64,000 nucleotides of DNA. It comes from an uncultured Lachnospiraceae bacterium. Its GTDB lineage: Bacteria > Bacillota > Clostridia > Lachnospirales > Lachnospiraceae. Each line of letters opens with the position of its first letter. Position 1 is the stretch's first letter. The position numbers and the translations under genes are program-made. This document shows, in pieces, positions 51,799 through 60,946 of this stretch. The stretch is from contig UQLY01000012.1 of assembly GCA_900542015.1 (NCBI GenBank), positions 32,498 to 96,497 on the forward strand, written 5' to 3'. A model generated the notes under the pieces. It had not been told where the DNA came from and did not search any database. It was given only the letters and a program-made list of their open reading frames with translations.

Positions 51799-54254
51799 GA
51801 AAAAAGGGCGGGAAAAAAGACAAAATGAAAAAGAACAGGAAATTCCCCGGGGCGGTGATCGCCGTGGGGATTATGTTAATTGGCGGAATGATATTCTGCC
51901 AATTTGTTTATAGAAGGATCAATCAGGAAACCGTCAGCGCGAAAGAAATTAAGGAAGCCTTTGCCTATGAGGAAGGGGCGCTGGTACCGGTGTATCACCT
52001 GGATCAGGAACAGAAGCTGGTCTTTGATTTTGAACTGGATTATCAATATATAGAGGATTATATAGTAGAGGAAACAGAACTGGTCACGGTGCACACGGCT
52101 CCGTTCTGCAGCGGGGAAAGCGAGGTCATCTGCTATACGGAAACGAGTGAAACGGACGGCGGGACAAGACTGGTGGTTGCCCCGGTGGAACCGGTTCTTG
52201 CCAACGATTCCCTGCGTCAGGAAAATCTTGCCAACGATTCTTCCGGGCAGGAAAATTCTGACGGTTCTGATGATAATAACGGCATGGCGGGATTGGAAGA
52301 TTATAAAACTTTTTGGGGATGCGCGCCCGTTTACTATATCTGCCTGCATTATGAGACGGATTCCCGGGAGCCGGTAAAATCGGAAAATCCCCGAATCATT
52401 CCTTTTACCGTGAGATCGGAGAGCGAAGTGCCTGATTTGGAAGGTCTTGTGAGCAACTGCGGGGAACTGACCCTCTCCTGGTCCGAGGTGGAGGGCGCGG
52501 ATTATTATACGGTCTATCAGTATGTCACTTCAGACGGCTGGATCGGAGACAACAACGAAGCAAACAGAGGGGCGGAAAGCGGTTACAGCGACGGGCTGTT
52601 TTATGCCGTCGCCCGGACGCAGGAAACCCGCTTTTCCGATTTTGGCGGAAACGGGAAGGAAGAGGAAGTAAGCGGGACGCAGGATGAGGAAGCGGACTTT
52701 GGCGACATGCCGTTAAGCCAACAGACGATGCAGAACCTGAATACATACGGCTGTTTTTTTGTGACGGCGACGGTGAAAGGAAAGGAAAGCAATCTGTCCG
52801 CTCCGGTGGATACTGCGGATCTGAAGCTCCCCTATCAATTTGAGGATGCGGATGTGGCGGGGACCGTTTTTGAAAGTGTGGACGAGTTTCCGGAAATGCT
52901 CGGGGTCGTCAATATTGACGGCAGCATTATGCAAAGACCGGTCTGCTACCGCCTCGGCTCTGTGGGGGCTTATGCGGTCTATGATTATCAGGTAAAGGGA
53001 ACGCTGCTTGTCGGCAGGGTCTTTCTGGATATGGCAAATAATCCCGACACGCCGGAAAAGGTCAGCTACGACGCCGATACGGTCTGGCTGGATACGAATG
53101 CACAGTTAAACAAGACGCCTTCCATGGCGGTAAAAAGCATACTGGCGCAGGAAGGAACGTGGGAGGAAACCGATCTGTATGAGAGCGTTCAAAATTTGAC
53201 GGATGAATATGTGCGGGAGGGAAACAGGGAAACGGCGCCGAAGCCCGACGAAGAAATTGCAGTCTTTGCCGACAGCGCAGAAGAGGCGTGGCTTGCTTAC
53301 GGGCTGCTTGCGGGGCGGAAGGAAATTTCCGTAAAAGCGTTCCCGGCGCTGCAAAACCCCTATGTGCTGGAAGACGTTTTTTTGAAGGTGTGTATGCAAA
53401 ACCCTTATATTCTCGGAGTCAGCTCTTATTCCTACGATTATGATAACGCCTGCCTGAGGGTGGGTTATGCCTATAGCGGAAGGCAAATCAAACAAAAGCA
53501 GAAAAAAATTCATGAAAAAGCGCAAGCCGTCGCCGCGGATATTTTGCGGGAGGATATGAGCGACGAAGAAAAGGAAATGCGAATTTACCTGTGGCTGGAG
53601 CAAAACTGCCGTTATGCAAAAGTGGAATGGGAGCAGGCAAAGGAGCAAAATTTCTTAAAAAGCGGGAGGCAGGCGCATATGGAAGATGCGCTTAACGCCT
53701 ATGGAGCGTTGGTTGGGGGCGAGGCACTGTGCCAGGGGTATGCGGGAGCGTTTCAGATTCTGGGCAGCATAGCCGGGCTGAATGTCCGGACGGCTAACGG
53801 ATATTTAAACGGCAATATTCCCCATGCTTGGAACCTCATCGAATTGAACGGAAACTGGTATCAGGTTGATTGCAGCAGCAACAAAAATACCGTATCGGTT
53901 CCGTTTTATCTCTACAACAGCGATACGGAGTTTGCAGAGGCTAACGGATATGTTTTCTCTCATGAATTTTTGCTGGATGCAGAGCAGGAAAACGGAGCAA
54001 TCCGCTGCGGGGACGGATCTGCGGAGTATTACCGCGCGCATGGGCTGACGGCTGACTGCATGGAAGAGATTGAAAGCATTTTGGAGAAAGAGGTACATCG
54101 GGAAATCATAGCGTTTCGTTATACGGGGGAGGATTTTGACGAGCAGGAACTGATTGAACAGGTAAGGAAAGTATTTTTGAAAAACGGAGAAGACAACCGC
54201 CTGCCGGGGCTTTTGTACCGGCGCGTCAACGATTATGTTGTGATTTATGAGTGA
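51795..54254 (+). CDS. Membrane-anchored extracellular transglutaminase-like protein
   Basis: The 819-residue protein has one N-terminal hydrophobic segment (about residues 20-40), a long extracellular region with a fibronectin-III-like stretch (GELTLSWSEVEGADYYTVYQYV, near residue 225) and a C-terminal transglutaminase domain with C646 (GEALCQGYAG), H677 (IPHAWN) and D692 (YQVDCSS). Such secreted enzymes act as proteases or cross-linkers at the cell surface. A short linker contains a tandem LANDS-x-x-QEN duplication near residues 135-150. ATGA overlap with the anti-sigma gene indicates coupling. Confidence 0.8.
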   Translation: MRKKGGKKDKMKKNRKFPGAVIAVGIMLIGGMIFCQFVYRRINQETVSAKEIKEAFAYEEGALVPVYHLDQEQKLVFDFELDYQYIEDYIVEETELVTVHTAPFCSGESEVICYTETSETDGGTRLVVAPVEPVLANDSLRQENLANDSSGQENSDGSDDNNGMAGLEDYKTFWGCAPVYYICLHYETDSREPVKSENPRIIPFTVRSESEVPDLEGLVSNCGELTLSWSEVEGADYYTVYQYVTSDGWIGDNNEANRGAESGYSDGLFYAVARTQETRFSDFGGNGKEEEVSGTQDEEADFGDMPLSQQTMQNLNTYGCFFVTATVKGKESNLSAPVDTADLKLPYQFEDADVAGTVFESVDEFPEMLGVVNIDGSIMQRPVCYRLGSVGAYAVYDYQVKGTLLVGRVFLDMANNPDTPEKVSYDADTVWLDTNAQLNKTPSMAVKSILAQEGTWEETDLYESVQNLTDEYVREGNRETAPKPDEEIAVFADSAEEAWLAYGLLAGRKEISVKAFPALQNPYVLEDVFLKVCMQNPYILGVSSYSYDYDNACLRVGYAYSGRQIKQKQKKIHEKAQAVAADILREDMSDEEKEMRIYLWLEQNCRYAKVEWEQAKEQNFLKSGRQAHMEDALNAYGALVGGEALCQGYAGAFQILGSIAGLNVRTANGYLNGNIPHAWNLIELNGNWYQVDCSSNKNTVSVPFYLYNSDTEFAEANGYVFSHEFLLDAEQENGAIRCGDGSAEYYRAHGLTADCMEEIESILEKEVHREIIAFRYTGEDFDEQELIEQVRKVFLKNGEDNRLPGLLYRRVNDYVVIYE

Positions 54255-54322
54255 CGAAATAAAGGGTCTGCAACCTTTTTTGTCCTTGCCGAGTATTATC
54301 GGTAAAAGGGAGGGAATGCAGA

Positions 54323-55498
54323 ATGAAGTTACGAAAAATCGTGTTAAATCTTTTATTATTGGCAATGGTGCTGGGATTATTGACCGGCTGCACCGGAAAG
54401 GAAGAAAAGGAACAGGAGCAAACGCCCGCAGGCGTCATTGTCCGGACGCAGGAGGCGGACGGCGATGGGAAAGCGGATGAGGACGAGGAGGAAGAGAACG
54501 GAGACAAAAAGAAAGCCGATGACGACGGCGGCATTTTAAGCGGCGCCGAGGTCCTTGGAGACGGGGAAACGGAAACGGACGCCGCAGACGGTTCTGTTCC
54601 GATTGTTCTGGACGGATTCGAGGTACAGATTCCCATGGAGTACGGATGTTTTATTGATGACGAAAAGGGACCGGTTGTTTACCGGGACGATCTCTTTACG
54701 TTGTTGATCGCCGTCAGGGATATTTCCTACGAGGAAAAGATCCAAGATCCCGAATCGTTTATGCAGGGCGCCTTGAGCGTCGGAGGCGAGATCACAAAGG
54801 AACTGACGGAAATCGAAATCGACGGAAAGCCCTATGCTTATTATACCTATACGCTGGACGGGGATAAGTTTGTAGTATCTTATACGGCAGCCGCAAACAG
54901 CGATATGAGGTTGTGCACGCAGGTGGTAAAGACTTCCGATATATCCGATCGGGAAGTGATGGAACGCTGGGCAAAAATCGCCGCGTCGGCAAAAGAAACC
55001 GACAAAGCGGATACCGTACAGGAGGATCTGCTGCAGGCGCAGAGAATTTCCGAAAGCGGCGAACAAAAGACGGAGAGCACGCTGCAATATGATGGAACAA
55101 AGCTTACCTTCCGGGTGGAAGAGGGATATTATTCAACCTTTCAGGATGCGGATGAAGAAGGTGCGATCGAATACTTTACGGACGGCGCCGGAAACGTAAC
55201 GGTAAGCTGCTGGCTGATGTCGGGAGAAGGAATTTTGGATGCAAAGACCTATATTACGGAGGATGCGGATTACGTGGAAGGAGCCACGGTGCAGCAGGGG
55301 ACGAAAGAGGCGGACGGATATACTTTTTATTATCTGGAGAGCAGATATACCTACGACGGCAGCGAGTATCAGGAGGTCGAGGCGGCGTGTGATGTGGGAG
55401 AAGGTCTGATTTATATCGTCAATTTGTCGGTAACCGACAGCGGCAAGAACTATTCGGCGGACGACATTATAAGTTTCCTGTCCGTCAGGGAAAACTAA
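54323..55498 (+). CDS. Lipoprotein of unknown function
   Basis: The 391-residue protein has a lipoprotein signal ending LLTGC (C23), a highly acidic Glu/Asp/Lys linker to about residue 90, and two similar domains (about 95-225 and 250-390; LDGFEVQIPMEYGCFIDDE and YDGTKLTFRVEEGYYSTFQDADEE), each predicted as mixed alpha/beta of PsbP-like type. The role is unknown. It probably belongs to the sigma/anti-sigma operon, with a 68-base gap upstream and a five-base gap downstream. Confidence 0.6.
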   Translation: MKLRKIVLNLLLLAMVLGLLTGCTGKEEKEQEQTPAGVIVRTQEADGDGKADEDEEEENGDKKKADDDGGILSGAEVLGDGETETDAADGSVPIVLDGFEVQIPMEYGCFIDDEKGPVVYRDDLFTLLIAVRDISYEEKIQDPESFMQGALSVGGEITKELTEIEIDGKPYAYYTYTLDGDKFVVSYTAAANSDMRLCTQVVKTSDISDREVMERWAKIAASAKETDKADTVQEDLLQAQRISESGEQKTESTLQYDGTKLTFRVEEGYYSTFQDADEEGAIEYFTDGAGNVTVSCWLMSGEGILDAKTYITEDADYVEGATVQQGTKEADGYTFYYLESRYTYDGSEYQEVEAACDVGEGLIYIVNLSVTDSGKNYSADDIISFLSVREN

Positions 55499-55503
55499 AG
55501 GCT

Positions 55504-56553
55504 ATGGCAGGAACACGGAAACCCGTTTCAGGCGCATGTCTTGTATGGAGCGCGCTTTTGACCGGGATCGCCGTCTGCCTGGCTGCATGCGCCCCGGCAG
55601 AGGCGAAGGAAGGCGCCCGGGGCACATACGACCGGGCAGAGGCGAAGGAAGATGCCCCGGGCGCGGAGCGGAAAACGGAAACCGCCATCCGCTATCAGGT
55701 CGTCTATAATATGGAAATCACATCGGCGGACATGGCGGCTGCCGCGATCAGAGAAGAGGGACAGAGGCAGCGGGAAACCTATGACAATCCGCCGATAGAA
55801 GAGATAGAGCTGCAGATGGAAGAGGAATTTGGGATTCTTGCGGTTAATCTGGGAGAAATGAGCGAAGACACGGCGCAGTATGTTTACGACGCTTTTGCCT
55901 ATATGTATGAACGGTATCCGCAGCTGTACGGGAGCCTGACCAATCTGACGTTAGGCAATATGGGGAATAAGACCGGAGGGACGATGGCGTTTTCGGAGCG
56001 GACGGAACTGGTTGTCAACGGGGATTACGGCGCGTATCCTTTTGTGGAAAAGCATCAGATTGTTTTAAACGCAAGATGGTTTCTGGATGACGAGAAGCTG
56101 GAGAGAACCTGTAAGCGCCAGGTGGAGAGCGGATACTGGACAAAGGGAGCGGACCCGTCCTCGATCATCGTCCATGAATTGGGGCACCAGCTTCAAAACG
56201 TGATTGTGCAAAAACGCTTCGGGCTTACCTGCGCTTATTACGTTACGGAAGAAAACGGGGACGCTTTTGATGAATACCAGAGAGACAGACTGAAAAACAA
56301 CGGCAATGTGACGGAGGAAATGCTGCGGGCGGTATATGAAAAATGGCAGCAGGACTACGGAAACGAAGGAACCTATGAAGCGTTTGTGGCGCAGATATCC
56401 CAATATGCGCTCAAAGATGAAAAGAAAAATGATTATCAGCCCTCGGAAACTTTTGCGGAGGCGTTCGCGGATCTTTACAGAAACGGAGAAAACGCCTGCG
56501 ACGCGGCAAAAGCCATAGAAGATATTGCAAAAGAATACCTGGAGCAAAAATAA
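55504..56553 (+). CDS. Secreted HExxH metalloprotease-like lipoprotein
   Basis: The 349-residue protein has an N-terminal hydrophobic signal with a lipobox-like CLAAC near residue 29, then a linker with two RAEAKE-type repeats. The C-terminal domain contains the zinc motif HELGH (H224-H228) and a downstream E319 in ETFAEAFADLY, a gluzincin pattern (HExxH plus ExxA/D). It probably acts at the cell surface. The exact family is not recognised. It ends the presumed operon begun by the sigma factor. Confidence 0.7.
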   Translation: MAGTRKPVSGACLVWSALLTGIAVCLAACAPAEAKEGARGTYDRAEAKEDAPGAERKTETAIRYQVVYNMEITSADMAAAAIREEGQRQRETYDNPPIEEIELQMEEEFGILAVNLGEMSEDTAQYVYDAFAYMYERYPQLYGSLTNLTLGNMGNKTGGTMAFSERTELVVNGDYGAYPFVEKHQIVLNARWFLDDEKLERTCKRQVESGYWTKGADPSSIIVHELGHQLQNVIVQKRFGLTCAYYVTEENGDAFDEYQRDRLKNNGNVTEEMLRAVYEKWQQDYGNEGTYEAFVAQISQYALKDEKKNDYQPSETFAEAFADLYRNGENACDAAKAIEDIAKEYLEQK

Positions 56554-56615
56554 ACCCCGTAAAAGATTTATTGATAAGAGAGCTGTTTATAAAAGACCTA
56601 TTTATTATGAAAGGG

Positions 56616-56644
56616 TTGATTTTCCCGCTCTTTTTCGTCATAAT
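56616..56644 (+). promoter_or_regulatory. Promoter of the small membrane protein gene
   Basis: TTGATT (56616-56621) and CATAAT (56639-56644) are 17 bases apart, 24 bases before the start codon, so the leader is very short. Confidence 0.55.
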
Positions 56645-56667
56645 AAAAGCGATGAGGAGGGGTTGCC

Positions 56668-57183
56668 ATGAAAAGTGCAAAAAATGAACTGCTCCAGTTT
56701 TTAGCGGGGCTGGTAATGCTGATTGCGGGATTGTTTATCTTTTCCCAGAAGGTAGTCGTCCATTCGTCTTTTATGGGAGGATTTTCCTTGGGCGGCATGA
56801 GGATGACCTCGGGGTTAATTATTGTACCGCTGATCGCAGGTATCGTATGGATGTTTGTAAGCGGAGCGTCTTTTCCGTCCAAGGTGCTGACGGGAGCCGG
56901 CGTGCTGCTGATCCTTGTGGCGGTAATCGCATCCACAAGCATACATCTGACGTCCATGACGCTGTATGAATGGGTGTTGATTCTGGTAATGATTTTCGGC
57001 GGAGCCGCCCTGGATGCAAAAGTCCTGCTGGTGAGCGATTATAAGGACGATGAGGAAGACCGCGGCGGGTACCGCGCAAGAAAGACCAACCGCAGGCGAA
57101 GCGGAAACGCCCGCAGCGCTTATCGTTCTACGGATTCCGCGAGCGTAGAAGACGAACTGGAAAAAATTAAAAAAGGTATGTAG
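56668..57183 (+). CDS. Membrane protein of unknown function
   Basis: The 171-residue protein has four hydrophobic segments in the first 120 residues (LLQFLAGLVMLIAGLFIF, GLIIVPLIAGIVWMFV, GAGVLLILVAVIAS, LYEWVLILVMIFGGAAL) and a charged cytoplasmic tail rich in Arg and Ser. No family is recognised with confidence. GAGGAGGGG precedes the start. It converges on the DHH phosphoesterase gene across a shared terminator region. Confidence 0.6.
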   Translation: MKSAKNELLQFLAGLVMLIAGLFIFSQKVVVHSSFMGGFSLGGMRMTSGLIIVPLIAGIVWMFVSGASFPSKVLTGAGVLLILVAVIASTSIHLTSMTLYEWVLILVMIFGGAALDAKVLLVSDYKDDEEDRGGYRARKTNRRRSGNARSAYRSTDSASVEDELEKIKKGM

Positions 57184-57186
57184 TCA

Positions 57187-57245
57187 GAAAATTGACAGCT
57201 ATCAAGGGAAAAACATGTTTCCGTGATACCTGTCAATTTTTTTGC
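57187..57245 (+). terminator. Terminator between converging genes
   Basis: AAAATTGACAG (57187-57197) pairs perfectly with CTGTCAATTTT, followed by more T. The inner part (TATCAAGGGAAA...TTTCCGTGATA) pairs too and resembles the ends of the structured repeats at 46.2 and 62.3 kb. Confidence 0.85.
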
Positions 57246-57258
57246 CGCGGCAATCCTT

Positions 57259-58251
57259 TTAAGCTTCCGGATAAAGCGGTTCTTCTTCTATTCTTTTGAT
57301 CGTGTTTAAAAACAATTCGCAGATTTGCGTATCCGCGCTTCGTCCCATTTCATTTATTACGGAAATGGGAATGATGCCGCCCGCCATACACGCATGACCG
57401 CCGCCGCTGCCGATCCCCAACAGAGCCTCATGGATAATTTCTCCGGCGTCCATGTTGTCGTTTTCGCTTCTGACGGAAAATTTCCAATCCATATCCCGCT
57501 TGGCATAGACGATAACAAATTCCACTTCATTTAACGTCAGAATAAAATCGGAAATCATAGCGATCAAAGCGTCCGGACAGGAAAAGGGAATATATGCAAT
57601 GCCCACCTTGTCAAAGACGCGGATGGTCTGAAATACCGCGCCAAAGGCGGAAAGATCGGAAAATTCCAATGTATTGCCCGATACCGAACGAAGCGCGTTT
57701 TCATCAATATAGGGATTTAAGAAAGCGTACATTTCAATGTCAAGCTCCGTAACGCCTCTTGTAAACTGGTTGGTATCCATTTTGATTCCATACAGCAATG
57801 CCGTAGCGGTCTGTTTGTCCGGCGCAAGACCTGCTTTTTGAAAATATTCGGCGATCAGCGTACAGCAGGCGCCGACGATACGCACATCCTTAAATTCATA
57901 ATCGACCTGCACCACCGTCGGATGGTGGTCGATGCAGGCGACTTCGTCTCCGATCAGATCGGTAACGTTGCCGGCTTCCTTCTGGCTGTCCACCAGAATA
58001 ATAGGACTTTCCGCCGTCATTTCCCGCAGCTGCCCCTTGGAATAAATCTCGATCTGAAATTCCTCCAAAATTTTTCTGGTGCTTAAAGAGTCGATCTTGC
58101 CGTCGTAGCAGAGGGTGGAACTGACCCGGAAATGCTCCAGCAGGCGGGATAGACCGTAGGCGCTCCCCAAAGCGTCCGGATCGGGGAAATTATGCGTCTG
58201 AATAAAAATATGCCGGTTTTCGTATTTCTTTATATAAGTAAAAAAATCCAT
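57259..58251 (-). CDS. DHH/DHHA1 family phosphoesterase, NrnA-like
   Basis: The 330-residue protein has the DHH motifs: HNFPDPDALGSA near residue 20, IILVDSQ near 84, CIDHHPTV near 107, and the DHHA1 glycine motif GIGSGGGHACMAGG near residue 290. NrnA-like enzymes degrade oligoribonucleotides or cyclic dinucleotide products (pGpG, pApA) and 3'-phosphoadenosine phosphate. There is no membrane domain, so it is not GdpP. Exact substrate unknown. Confidence 0.87.
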   Translation of the reverse strand: MDFFTYIKKYENRHIFIQTHNFPDPDALGSAYGLSRLLEHFRVSSTLCYDGKIDSLSTRKILEEFQIEIYSKGQLREMTAESPIILVDSQKEAGNVTDLIGDEVACIDHHPTVVQVDYEFKDVRIVGACCTLIAEYFQKAGLAPDKQTATALLYGIKMDTNQFTRGVTELDIEMYAFLNPYIDENALRSVSGNTLEFSDLSAFGAVFQTIRVFDKVGIAYIPFSCPDALIAMISDFILTLNEVEFVIVYAKRDMDWKFSVRSENDNMDAGEIIHEALLGIGSGGGHACMAGGIIPISVINEMGRSADTQICELFLNTIKRIEEEPLYPEA

Positions 58252-58556
58252 TTCGTCTCCTTTTCGGTATACGCGTTTTGCTATACGGCGGTATACAGAA
58301 ATTTTGCTTATTTATGATCATTTTAACATACAGGAGCATATGTCCGCAACGAGCTTTACATGCTTTTCTTTCATCGGCTGTTAAGCAACAGCCGGGAGGA
58401 TATTTACGGAAGGTATCGAGGAGTACACACGGAAGGTATCCGCGGAGTAAGTTTTTATAGTAATCCTGATAAAAAGTATGGTATAATAAGCGTCAGCAGG
58501 CAAGAACAGGTTTGTTTTGCCCGCTGTAAGCGACGAAAGAAAGGAATGCGGGATAG
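58252..58556. other. Divergent spacer with tandem repeat and promoter
   Basis: The 305-base gap between the DHH gene and the AI-2E family gene holds a two-copy repeat ACGGAAGGTATC (58406 and 58429, 23 bases apart, each followed by GAGTA-like sequence) and an extended -10 promoter TGGTATAAT (58479-58487) for the plus-strand gene. TATAC also occurs repeatedly near 58268-58291. No further gene or RNA was recognised. Confidence 0.5.
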
Positions 58557-59699
58557 ATGAAACAGGGAAATGTGGATAAAAGGATTGTGAAATATCTGTT
58601 GTTAGCTGCGGTTTTGGTGCTTGCCATTACAAATTTTAATGTTTTGCTGGAATTTGTCAGCAAGCTGTGGGGAATTGTATTTCCCCTTGTGCTTGGCGGC
58701 ATTATGGCATATATTTTGAATATTGTTATGAGGAGACTGGAAAAATGGTACTTTCCGAAGAGCCGGAATAAGCTGGTTCAAAAGACGAAACGGATGGTCT
58801 GCATTTTCCTGTCTCTCTTTTTAATTGTTCTGATTATTTTTCTGGTATTCAGGCTGGTTATTCCGGAACTGATCAATACGATTACCATGATCGGGCACTG
58901 GATTCCGATTGAACTGGCAAAATTGCAGGAGTTTCTTGCGGAGCATTCAGATCAGATCCCCGAGTTGGAAAAGTGGATCAACAGCCTGTCTTTTGATTGG
59001 GAGGCAACGGCGCAAAAGCTGCTTTCGTACCTGACTTCCGGAGTGGGCGGCATTTTAGGGTCCACCTTGTCCCTGGTGGGAACCATCAGTATCGGAGTGA
59101 CAAACTTTGTAATCGGACTGATTTTTGCAATTTATATTTTGGCAAATAAAGAAAAACTGAAAAGACAACTGATGAAAATAGCAAGGGCGTACTGCAAACC
59201 TGCTTTGGTAGAAAAAACGTTAGGCGTATTGAAAGTGGCGAATGAAACATTTTCCAGCTTTATCGTCGGTCAGTGTACGGAAGCAGTCATTTTGGGAACC
59301 CTTTGCGTCATCGGCATGAGGATCTGTCAGTTTCCCTACGCGCCGATGATCGGAGCCTTTGTGGGAGCGACGGCGTTGATCCCGGTTGTGGGCGCTTATC
59401 TGGGCGGAGCGGTAGGATTTTTGATGATCCTGACAGTCAGTCCCCTTAAAGCGGTTTTATTTGTCGTATTTCTTGTCATTTTGCAGCAACTGGAAGGCAA
59501 TATTATTTATCCGAGGGTTGTGGGTTCTTCCATCGGGCTGCCGGGTATGTGGGTGCTTGCCGCGGTAACTGTCGGCGGAGGTCTTGCCGGAGTAGGGGGG
59601 ATGCTGTTGGGCGTTCCGCTGACGGCGACGATCTATAAGCTGTTAAGAAGCGATGTCAACAAAAGAGTTTTAAAAGAAGGCGGTGCTGCAGATGAATAA
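58557..59699 (+). CDS. AI-2E family transporter
   Basis: The 380-residue protein has about eight hydrophobic segments and the family pattern of an N-terminal helical pair, an external region of amphipathic helices (about 110-165) and the C-terminal signature GMRICQFPYAPMIGAFVGAT ... ALIPVVGAYLGG ... LQQLEGNIIYPRVVGSSIGL. This UPF0118/PerM group includes exporters of varied substrates; real autoinducer transport is shown only for a few. A GAAAGGAATG ribosome binding site precedes the start. Confidence 0.9.
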   Translation: MKQGNVDKRIVKYLLLAAVLVLAITNFNVLLEFVSKLWGIVFPLVLGGIMAYILNIVMRRLEKWYFPKSRNKLVQKTKRMVCIFLSLFLIVLIIFLVFRLVIPELINTITMIGHWIPIELAKLQEFLAEHSDQIPELEKWINSLSFDWEATAQKLLSYLTSGVGGILGSTLSLVGTISIGVTNFVIGLIFAIYILANKEKLKRQLMKIARAYCKPALVEKTLGVLKVANETFSSFIVGQCTEAVILGTLCVIGMRICQFPYAPMIGAFVGATALIPVVGAYLGGAVGFLMILTVSPLKAVLFVVFLVILQQLEGNIIYPRVVGSSIGLPGMWVLAAVTVGGGLAGVGGMLLGVPLTATIYKLLRSDVNKRVLKEGGAADE

Positions 59700-60000
59700 A
59701 AAATACTGGGCTTTGTGGGGGGGAATCAATCTGATTATGGGCGTCGGGGGATATGTGCTGCTGGTGCTGGGATTTATGATCGGCATTGCCAATGCGGGAG
59801 ACAATCTTACCATTGTATATGTGGCGCTTGCGATTACGGCGTTTATCCTGCTCATTTTATTTTATTTTGCAAACCGTATTCTGATCCGGGTCATTTCCGA
59901 GCGGAGCGGCGGAGAGATCCCAAAGACGGTGGAACCGGCAGGGAATTTGCTGGCATGGGCGATAGTCATCGCCATTTATCTGATTATGTCTTTTGTATAA
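59692..60000 (+). CDS. Small three-helix membrane protein
   Basis: The 102-residue protein has three hydrophobic segments (WALWGGINLIMGVGGYVLLV, IVYVALAITAFILLILFYF, LLAWAIVIAIYLIMSF). The start overlaps the end of the AI-2E gene by eight bases, indicating coupling. The stop is only 14 bases from the stop of the converging SDR gene. No family recognised. Confidence 0.6.
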   Translation: MNKKYWALWGGINLIMGVGGYVLLVLGFMIGIANAGDNLTIVYVALAITAFILLILFYFANRILIRVISERSGGEIPKTVEPAGNLLAWAIVIAIYLIMSFV

Positions 60001-60029
60001 AAAAAGGAGGCTGGTTATTGCCAGCCTCC
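59998..60029 (-). terminator. Terminator of the SDR gene, overlapping its last codons
   Basis: On the minus strand GGAGGCTGG (complement of 60021-60029) pairs with CCAGCCTCC (complement of 60006-60014) and is followed by seven T. The left arm encodes the last residues (Gly-Gly-Trp) and the stop codon falls in the loop. Confidence 0.85.
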
Positions 60030-60734
60030 GTCTAATGTTATGACCTGTCCCGTCAGGTAAGAGGGACTGTTGATAATCTGCATAACAAGTCTTGCTACTT
60101 CGTCGATGGTGCCCATGCGGTCCGCAGGGATTTCGCCTTTTAACAGCTCGATATCTTCCATACTGAAACATTTATTCATATCGGTATCAATCACGCCGCA
60201 GGCAATGGCGTTTACCTGAATGTTGCTTGGGGCTAACTCTTTTGCCAGGGCGCGGGTAAAAGCGTTCAGACCGCCCTTGGAGGCGGAATACGCGACTTCC
60301 ATGGAGGCGCCTACGTTGCCCCAGACGGAAGATATATTGATGATCTTGCCGGATTTTTCACGTACCATGCCCGGAACGGCGCATTTGGAAGTATAAAAGG
60401 CGGAGGAAAGATTGGTGTTTATAATATAATCCCAGTCCTTTTCCGTCATTTCGGAAACAAGTCCGATATAAGAGATCCCTGCGTTGTTGATCAATACGTC
60501 CAGACGGTCGATTTCGCTGAAGCATTCTTTTATAAAGCTGTAGGAACCTACGTCTCCGACAAAACAGGTAACATTTATAAGGAACTTTTCTTCCAATTCG
60601 TTTTTCAGACGGTATAGCTGTTCGCCTGAATTTTTACAGACAATATACAAGTCGTAGTCATGGGCGGCTAATGCTGTGGCAATTGCTTTCCCGATGCCGC
60701 GGGATGCACCTGTGACAAAAGCGGTTCGTCTCAT
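60015..60734 (-). CDS. SDR family oxidoreductase, FabG-like
   Basis: The 239-residue protein is a classical short-chain dehydrogenase: NAD(P)-binding TGASRGIG (residues 8-15), NNAG near residue 85, catalytic Ser in INISS near 136, and YSASK near 148. The C-terminus LTGQVITLDGGWQ is typical of FabG-like 3-oxoacyl-ACP reductases. It is a single gene away from fatty acid synthesis genes, so its substrate is uncertain. An AAGGAGG ribosome binding site precedes it. Confidence 0.88.
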   Translation of the reverse strand: MRRTAFVTGASRGIGKAIATALAAHDYDLYIVCKNSGEQLYRLKNELEEKFLINVTCFVGDVGSYSFIKECFSEIDRLDVLINNAGISYIGLVSEMTEKDWDYIINTNLSSAFYTSKCAVPGMVREKSGKIINISSVWGNVGASMEVAYSASKGGLNAFTRALAKELAPSNIQVNAIACGVIDTDMNKCFSMEDIELLKGEIPADRMGTIDEVARLVMQIINSPSYLTGQVITLDGGWQ

Positions 60735-60855
60735 AAAGCATACCTCCTTTTAACTGTATTCTAACACATTTTTGCAAAGCTGTGGGACTTTAAAATCAAA
60801 GAACAGCATTCGACAACACTGCAGGCAGGAAATATATGGAAAAATGACGAAACAG

Positions 60856-60884
60856 TTGACAAAGGAGGCATATAATGATATATT
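60856..60884 (+). promoter_or_regulatory. Promoter of the NlpC/P60 gene
   Basis: TTGACA (60856-60861) pairs with TATATT (60879-60884) at 17 bases, or TATTAT at 19 bases. The leader to the start codon is about 55 bases. Confidence 0.7.
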
Positions 60885-60946
60885 ATGAAACAGATGTAAT
60901 AAATTTGTAACAAATTTTAAAAATTCTTAAAAATAGTGGAGGAAAT

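Noticed and set aside
58406..58452. Possible CRISPR-like array
   Set aside because: Only two copies of a 12-base motif with a 23-base period and no cas genes; a simple tandem duplication.
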